A stretch of 44,145 nucleotides of DNA from an uncultured Oscillospiraceae bacterium. Lineage in GTDB: Bacteria > Bacillota > Clostridia > Oscillospirales > Oscillospiraceae. Shown in pieces: positions 39,334 to 44,145 of the stretch. Each line of letters opens with the position of its first letter. Within the stretch, counting starts at the first letter, position 1. Both the position numbers and the translations under genes were made by a program. The stretch lies in the NCBI GenBank assembly GCA_947588955.1, contig CANPYX010000019.1, positions 1 through 44,145 on the forward strand, given 5' to 3'. The notes under the pieces were generated by a model. That model ran no database searches and had not been told where the DNA came from. It saw only the letters and a program-made list of their open reading frames with translations.

Positions 39334-41889
39334 ATGGCACATAACAGAGACTACAAGCCCGAGGACATTTTGTTCCCGGATCAGGTTATCACCCAGTCGG
39401 AGCTGGTGCACGAGATGCAGGACAGCTACCGGCAGTACGCCATGTCCGTCATCGTGGGCAGGGCGCTGCCGGACGTGCGGGACGGGTTGAAGCCCGTACA
39501 CAGGCGCATACTCTACTCCATGTATGAGGGCGGGCTCACACATCAGAACCCCTATAAGAAGTGCGCCACCGCCGTGGGCGACGTGCTGGGGCACTACCAC
39601 CCCCACGGGGACGCCAGCGTATATGACGCCCTGGTGCGCATGGCGCAGGACTTCTCCATGCGCGCGCCGCTCATCGACGGTCACGGAAACTTCGGCTCCG
39701 TGGACGGCGACCCGCCGGCGGCGTACAGGTACACCGAGGCGAGAATGTCCCGCATAGCCGACGAGATGCTGCGGGACATCGACAAGGAGACGGTGGATTG
39801 GGACCCCAACTTTGACGAGTCCCGCCGTGAGCCTAGGGTACTGCCCAGCCGCTTCCCCAACCTTTTGGTGAACGGCTCCTCCGGTATCGCCGTGGGCATG
39901 GCGACGAACATTCCGCCCCACAACCTGCGGGAGGTGATAGATGCCTGTGTGTGCCTTTTGGACAACCCGGACGCCACCTTCTCCGACCTTATGGAGCACA
40001 TCACGGGACCTGATTTCCCCACCAGGGGCATCATCATGGGGCGTGGCGGCATACGTCAGGCATACGCCACGGGGCGCGGGAAGATAGTTGTCCGCGCCCG
40101 CACGGAGTTTGAGGAGTACGGCAGGGAGCACAGGACGAGGATAATAGTATCCGAGCTTCCCTATCAGGTGAACAAGCGGCAGCTCATAAAGAGCATAGCC
40201 GACCAGGTGAAGGACAAGAGGCTTGAGGGCATTTCCGACATCCGGGACGAGACGGACCGGAACGGTATGCGCATGGTTATTGAGCTCAAGCGCGACGCCA
40301 ACGCCCAGGTGGTGCTGAACAAGCTTTTCACCCAGACCGCCATGCAGTCCAGCTTCTCCATAATCATGCTGGCGCTGACGGACAACCAGTCCCAGCCGAA
40401 GATACTGCCGCTCAGGAACATCCTCACGGAGTATCTTACCTTCCAGGAGGACGTGATAACCCGCAGGACGGTATACGACCTTAAAAAGGCGCGGGAGCGG
40501 GCGCATCTTTTGGAGGGGCTGCTCATCGCCCAGGACAACATCGACGAGGTCATCCGTATAATCCGCACAAGCTACGACGACGCCAAGGAGCGGCTTATGG
40601 ATCGCTTCGGGCTGGACGACATCCAGGCGCAGGCGATCCTCGATATGCGCCTGAAGGCCCTCCAGGGGCTTGACAGGGAGAAGCTCCAGGCGGAGTATGA
40701 CGAGATAGAGAAGAAAATAGCCTATTTTGAGGACCTCCTTGCCCACGAAGAGAAGATACGCGGCGTACTCAAGGACGAGCTTCTTGCCATCCGCGACAAG
40801 TACGGTTCCGACAGGCTCACCGAGATACAGGACGTGGAGGAGGAGATCGATCTTGAGGACCTCATCGCCCAGGAGGATTGCGCCTTCACCCTCTCCAACG
40901 CCGGGTATATCAAGCGTATGCCCGTCAGCGAGTACAAGGCGCAGAACAGGGGCGGCAAGGGCATAAGGGCGCAGACGCTGAGGGACGAGGACTTTGTCCA
41001 CACGGTGTTCACCTGCTCCACCCACGACTATATCCTGTTCTTCACCAGCACGGGCAGGGTCTACCGGAAAAAGGGGTACAACATACCCCAGGCGAACAGG
41101 GCGAGCAGAGGGACGAATATCGTCAACGTCCTGCCCCTTGAGCCGGGCGAGCGGGTCACGGCGATGATCCACACCTCCGACATAGAGTCCGTGGGCAGGT
41201 ACCTTGTTATGGTCACCTTCAACGGCACCGTGAAGCGCCTTGCCTGCGAGTCCTTCAAGAATATCCGGCAGAACGGGCTCAGGGCGCTGACGCTTGACGA
41301 GGGGGACACCCTCATATCCGTGTGCGACACCGACGGCGACGACAACATCCTCATCGCCACCCACGGCGGCTACGCAATCTGCTTCAACGAGAACGACGTG
41401 CGCGCCATGGGCCGCGAGGCCGTGGGCGTCCGTGGCATCAGGCTCAGGGAGGGCGACTTCGTCGTGGGCACCGTGAACGCCTCGGCGGTGGAGGGAGGAA
41501 TGCTACTCTCCATCACCGAAAACGGCTACGGCAAGCGCACGCCCATCGACGAGTACGTGCGCGGGAGCGACGGTACTCCCCAGAGGCGCGGCGGCATGGG
41601 AGTTAAAAATTATAACGTTACAGAGAAAACCGGACCAATTGCCGGCATAAAAATGGTAAGGGACACCGACGACGTTCTCCTTTTGGCGGAGGACGGCACC
41701 ATGATCCGCACCGGCGCCCATACCATCTCTGTGCTCTCCCGCGCCACCCAGGGCGTCAGGCTCATGAGGGTGTCCGAGGGGGCAAGGCTCCTCTCCGTCG
41801 CCACCACCGAAAGGGCAGAGGATGCCGAGGAGGGCACGGAGTCCGAGGACGTGCCCGGAGATACGGCTGAGGATACGGACGGGAACTGA
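39334..41889 (+). CDS. gyrA: DNA gyrase subunit A
   Basis: 851-residue cleavage-religation subunit. Catalytic Tyr133 in [11 protein letters not shown]. The quinolone-determining region reads [17 protein letters not shown], so the position of E. coli Ser83 is Ala94 and Asp87 is Asp98. The C-terminal DNA-wrapping domain has the GyrA-box QNRGGKGI, which distinguishes it from ParC, and ends in an acidic tail. It shares TGATG with rnhA. Confidence 0.97.
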   Translation: MAHNRDYKPEDILFPDQVITQSELVHEMQDSYRQYAMSVIVGRALPDVRDGLKPVHRRILYSMYEGGLTHQNPYKKCATAVGDVLGHYHPHGDASVYDALVRMAQDFSMRAPLIDGHGNFGSVDGDPPAAYRYTEARMSRIADEMLRDIDKETVDWDPNFDESRREPRVLPSRFPNLLVNGSSGIAVGMATNIPPHNLREVIDACVCLLDNPDATFSDLMEHITGPDFPTRGIIMGRGGIRQAYATGRGKIVVRARTEFEEYGREHRTRIIVSELPYQVNKRQLIKSIADQVKDKRLEGISDIRDETDRNGMRMVIELKRDANAQVVLNKLFTQTAMQSSFSIIMLALTDNQSQPKILPLRNILTEYLTFQEDVITRRTVYDLKKARERAHLLEGLLIAQDNIDEVIRIIRTSYDDAKERLMDRFGLDDIQAQAILDMRLKALQGLDREKLQAEYDEIEKKIAYFEDLLAHEEKIRGVLKDELLAIRDKYGSDRLTEIQDVEEEIDLEDLIAQEDCAFTLSNAGYIKRMPVSEYKAQNRGGKGIRAQTLRDEDFVHTVFTCSTHDYILFFTSTGRVYRKKGYNIPQANRASRGTNIVNVLPLEPGERVTAMIHTSDIESVGRYLVMVTFNGTVKRLACESFKNIRQNGLRALTLDEGDTLISVCDTDGDDNILIATHGGYAICFNENDVRAMGREAVGVRGIRLREGDFVVGTVNASAVEGGMLLSITENGYGKRTPIDEYVRGSDGTPQRRGGMGVKNYNVTEKTGPIAGIKMVRDTDDVLLLAEDGTMIRTGAHTISVLSRATQGVRLMRVSEGARLLSVATTERAEDAEEGTESEDVPGDTAEDTDGN

Positions 41890-42344
41890 TGGATACGGTC
41901 ACCATATACACCGACGGGGCGTGCTCAGGCAATCCCGGTCCCGGCGGCTGGGGGGCGATACTCCGGTCGGGGGCACACGAGAAGGAGATCTCCGGCGGCG
42001 AGCGGGAGACCACCAACAACCGAATGGAGCTGCTGGGGGTCATATCCGCGCTGGAGCTCCTGAAAAGGCCCTGCCGGGTGGAGCTTTACACCGACTCCCA
42101 GTACATCGAGCGGGCGCTGAACGAGGGCTGGCTCAGAAGTTGGAAGGCAAAGGGCTGGAAGCGCAAGGGCGGGGAGCTGAAGAACATCGAGCTGTGGCAG
42201 AGGCTTGACGGGCTCCTCTCTCAGCACTCCGTCACCGTCCACTGGGTCAAGGGCCACGCGGACAACGAATACAACAACCGCTGCGACGCCCTGGCGGTGC
42301 GGGAGCGAGATTTGGCGGCGTCTAACGTATCAACCGGTCCATGA
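41889..42344 (+). CDS. rnhA: Ribonuclease HI
   Basis: 151 residues; degrades the RNA strand of RNA-DNA hybrids. Active-site acids are D9 ([14 protein letters not shown]), E47 (NNRMELL), D69 (LYTDSQYI) and D133 (NNRCDALA). [15 protein letters not shown] is the basic handle region of the E. coli-type enzyme. The ATG overlaps the gyrA stop, an unusual but sensible linkage of hybrid removal with gyrase. Confidence 0.95.
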   Translation: MDTVTIYTDGACSGNPGPGGWGAILRSGAHEKEISGGERETTNNRMELLGVISALELLKRPCRVELYTDSQYIERALNEGWLRSWKAKGWKRKGGELKNIELWQRLDGLLSQHSVTVHWVKGHADNEYNNRCDALAVRERDLAASNVSTGP

Positions 42345-42373
42345 GAGCGGCCGGAAATGTGGAGGTCATTTTT

Positions 42374-43258
42374 ATGAAAAAGGAGATTTTCAGAGGTATC
42401 GGTACGGCGCTTGTGACGCCCATGGACGAAAACGGGGTGGACTACGACTCCCTTGGCAGGCTCCTGGACTTTCAGCTTGAGGGCGGCGTGGACGCGCTTA
42501 TCGTCTGCGCCACCACTGGCGAGGCGCCCACGCTCACCGACGGGGAGCACATTGACACCATCGAGTTTTGCGTCGACAGAGTGGCGGGAAGGGTCCCTGT
42601 CATCGCCGGAACGGGCTCCAACTACACCGACCATGCGGTGGAGATGAGCGTAAAGGCAAAGGAGGTTGGCGCCGACGCGCTGCTGTGCGTCACGCCCTAT
42701 TACAACAAGTGCACCCAGAAGGGGCTTGTACAGAGCTTTTATAAGATAGCCGACGCCACGGACCTTCCCATGATCGTCTACTCCGTGCCCGGCAGAACGG
42801 GCATGAAGATAATGCCCGACACATGCGTGGAGCTTGCCAAGCACCCCAACATCGTGGGCATCAAGGAGGCCACCGGCGACATGGCGACGGTGGTGGAGAT
42901 TGCCGCCAAGTGCCCGGATTTTGCCATCTGGTCAGGCAACGACGACATAACGGTGCCAATGATGGCGATGGGCGGCTCCGGCTGTATCTCCGTCTTTTCC
43001 AACATAATGCCCCGTGAGGCGAAAAAAATGGTCACCCTCTTTGACAAGGGCGACATAAAGGGCGCGGCGGCGCTCCAGTGCAGGTACAAGGCGCTTATGG
43101 ACGCGCTTTTCTCCGAGGTAAACCCGATCCCGGTAAAGGCGGCGCTGGCGGCGATGGGCATAATTCAGGACTGTCTCAGGCTCCCGCTTACGCCCATGGA
43201 GCCGGAGCACAGGGCGAAGCTTCTTGAACTTATGAGAGCGGAAGGATTGAGGGTATGA
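42374..43258 (+). CDS. dapA: 4-hydroxy-tetrahydrodipicolinate synthase
   Basis: 294-residue aldolase-type enzyme condensing pyruvate with aspartate semialdehyde in lysine and diaminopimelate synthesis, which also feeds spore dipicolinate. TTGE 47-50, Tyr136 in VYSVPGRT, and the Schiff-base Lys164 in GIKEATGD are present, with PYYNKCTQKG at 108-117. ATG 42374 with GGAGGT 7 bases upstream is chosen over an upstream ATG at 42341 that overlaps rnhA. The stop overlaps the dapB start (ATGA). Confidence 0.96.
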   Translation: MKKEIFRGIGTALVTPMDENGVDYDSLGRLLDFQLEGGVDALIVCATTGEAPTLTDGEHIDTIEFCVDRVAGRVPVIAGTGSNYTDHAVEMSVKAKEVGADALLCVTPYYNKCTQKGLVQSFYKIADATDLPMIVYSVPGRTGMKIMPDTCVELAKHPNIVGIKEATGDMATVVEIAAKCPDFAIWSGNDDITVPMMAMGGSGCISVFSNIMPREAKKMVTLFDKGDIKGAAALQCRYKALMDALFSEVNPIPVKAALAAMGIIQDCLRLPLTPMEPEHRAKLLELMRAEGLRV

Positions 43259-43995
43259 TAAACGTACTGGTGAACGGCGCCCTGGGGCGCATGGGAAGCC
43301 TTGTCATAAACGCCGTGGAGCAGGCGGAGGACATGAGCGTCGCCGCCGGGGTGGACGTATTTTCCAAGGGTGGAGCCGTGTACAGATCCCCGGAGGAGGT
43401 CACGGAAAATGTGGACGTGGTGATAGATTTCTCCCACCACACCCTCACCCCGCCGCTTCTGGATTGGTGCGTGGAAAAAAACGTCCCCGTGGTCGTTTGC
43501 ACCACCGGGCACGACGAGGCGGAGACGGCGGCGATAGAGAGGGCGTCAAAATCGGTGCCCGTGTTCTTCTCCGCCAATATGTCCCTGGGTATCGCCGCCT
43601 TGGCGGACCTTGCCAAACGGGCGGCGGCGCTGTTCCCGGAGGCGGATATCGAGATTGTCGAGGCGCACCACAACAGAAAGCTTGACGCGCCCTCCGGCAC
43701 GGCGATTATGCTGGCAAGGGAGCTCCAGACGGTCCGCCCCGGCTCGACGCTGAGCATGGGGAGGTCCGGGCAGGCGCGGCGGGAGAAGAACGAGATCGGG
43801 ATACAGGCGGTGCGCATGGGGAACCTCCCCGGCACCCACGCCGTTATGATCTCCACGGACACCCAGACACTCACCCTGAAGCACGAGGCCCACGACCGGG
43901 CGCTATTCGCCGACGGCGCCCTTGCCGCGGCGAGGTATCTGATGGGCAAGCCGGCGGGCCTCTACGACATGAAGGGCGTCGTGGCGGGCAAGTGA
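43255..43995 (+). CDS. dapB: 4-hydroxy-tetrahydrodipicolinate reductase
   Basis: 246-residue NAD(P)H-dependent enzyme, the step after DapA. Dinucleotide-binding GALGRMG at 8-14, VVIDFSHH, and the substrate-binding EAHHNRKLDAPSGTA with the catalytic His and Lys are present; the C-terminal KHEAHDRALFADGAL is typical. Overlaps dapA by 4 bases, giving a two-gene coupled unit, followed by a terminator. Confidence 0.96.
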   Translation: MINVLVNGALGRMGSLVINAVEQAEDMSVAAGVDVFSKGGAVYRSPEEVTENVDVVIDFSHHTLTPPLLDWCVEKNVPVVVCTTGHDEAETAAIERASKSVPVFFSANMSLGIAALADLAKRAAALFPEADIEIVEAHHNRKLDAPSGTAIMLARELQTVRPGSTLSMGRSGQARREKNEIGIQAVRMGNLPGTHAVMISTDTQTLTLKHEAHDRALFADGALAAARYLMGKPAGLYDMKGVVAGK

Positions 43996-44031
43996 CAGCG
44001 CGCGGTTGGAAATCCGAAACAAAAAATCATT

Positions 44032-44060
44032 AAGGCGTCTCTTTTTGGGGCGCCTTTTTT
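44032..44060 (+). terminator. Terminator after dapB
   Basis: AAGGCGTCTC (44032-44041) pairs with GGGGCGCCTT (44047-44056), allowing G-U pairs, around five T, followed by TTTT. Confidence 0.75.
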
Positions 44061-44083
44061 CGTATGTTGCCACGGCAACAGCA

Positions 44084-44112
44084 TTTACTTTTTCACCCCT
44101 TTGTGCTATTAT
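44084..44112 (+). promoter_or_regulatory. Promoter of the gene at the right edge
   Basis: TTTACT (44084-44089), 17-base spacer, TATTAT (44107-44112). An imperfectly centred repeat GTTGCC-AC-GGCAAC lies just upstream (about 44066-44079). Confidence 0.5.
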
Positions 44113-44136
44113 GTCAACTGAGGTGAAGGTTGACAT
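44111..44136. promoter_or_regulatory. Inverted repeat over the start of the last gene, candidate operator
   Basis: ATGTCAAC (44111-44118) and GTTGACAT (44129-44136) are perfect inverted 8-mers, spanning from the -10 box to the start codon and enclosing the GAGGTGAAG ribosome binding site. This could be an autoregulatory operator or an RNA hairpin hiding the ribosome binding site. Confidence 0.45.
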
Positions 44137-44145
44137 GGAAAAGAT
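44135..44145 (+). CDS. 5' end of an unidentified CDS (partial)
   Basis: ATG GAA AAG AT at the window edge, with GAGGTGAAGG 6-15 bases before the ATG. Only three full codons are seen, so no product can be suggested. Confidence 0.4.

Noticed and set aside
39325-41364. 679-codon open frame opposite gyrA
   Set aside because: It is the antisense shadow of a fully conserved gyrA; high GC leaves few stops. No ribosome binding site or family features.

Overview
The window is a chromosomal segment of a high-GC, endospore-forming Firmicute, most likely a Clostridia member of the Oscillospirales type. The evidence is the gene order dnaA-dnaN-rlbA-recF-remB-gyrB-gyrA, a germination protease, a GerA/GerC/GerB receptor with a SleB cortex hydrolase, Bacillus-type parS sites, strong GGAGG ribosome binding sites and many GTG/TTG starts. 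I saw no rRNA or tRNA gene, CRISPR array, insertion-sequence transposase or phage gene. The first ~530 bases are clearly more AT-rich than the rest.

Layout. 1-0.5 kb: the tail of an unknown gene and a GNAT acetyltransferase. 0.6-9.9 kb (minus strand): an oligopeptide ABC transporter operon, oppA-oppB-oppC-oppD-oppF plus a membrane-anchored protein that looks like a degenerate ApbE. Five of the six products carry unusual extra segments. 10.4-10.7 kb: rpsT on the minus strand, then a strand switch. 10.8-17.2 kb (plus): gpr, two parS sites, parA/soj, parB/spo0J, a membrane coiled-coil protein, serS, a Cys-cluster acidic protein, mscL and rsmG. 17.2-21.5 kb: an intergenic region full of inverted repeats, mfd, and a convergent GNAT gene. 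21.7-26.1 kb: the germination operon gerA-gerC-gerB-sleB. 26.2-27.9 kb: cysK divergent from an IscR-like Rrf2 regulator, with an inverted repeat and a 159-bp repeat element between them. 28.0-32.4 kb: a PAP2 phosphatase, an HD protein, mnmA, a YfbR-like nucleotidase, an ACT protein and a UPF0210 protein. 32.5-41.9 kb: the replication-origin cluster dnaA, oriC, dnaN, rlbA, recF, remB, a PH-domain protein, gyrB and gyrA. 41.9-44.0 kb: rnhA, dapA and dapB, then the promoter and first codons of another gene.

How it works together. The right half is the replication initiation and topology block. The dnaA-dnaN gap holds DnaA-box-like sequences, a run of DnaA-trio triplets and an AT-rich unwinding stretch. 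ParAB and the two parS sites about 22 kb away serve segregation of the same origin region, and gpr, ger and sleB serve spore germination. The most unusual part is the peptide transporter. OppA seems to carry at its N-terminus the segment that normally ends the family. OppB has a ~275-residue extracytoplasmic insertion, OppD has a ~240-residue helical insertion inside the ATPase, OppF has a C-terminal membrane hairpin, and an ApbE-like protein lacking its usual motifs closes the operon. Two 95%-identical 159-bp elements with terminal inverted repeats (upstream of mscL and of cysK) are the other clear unexplained signal.
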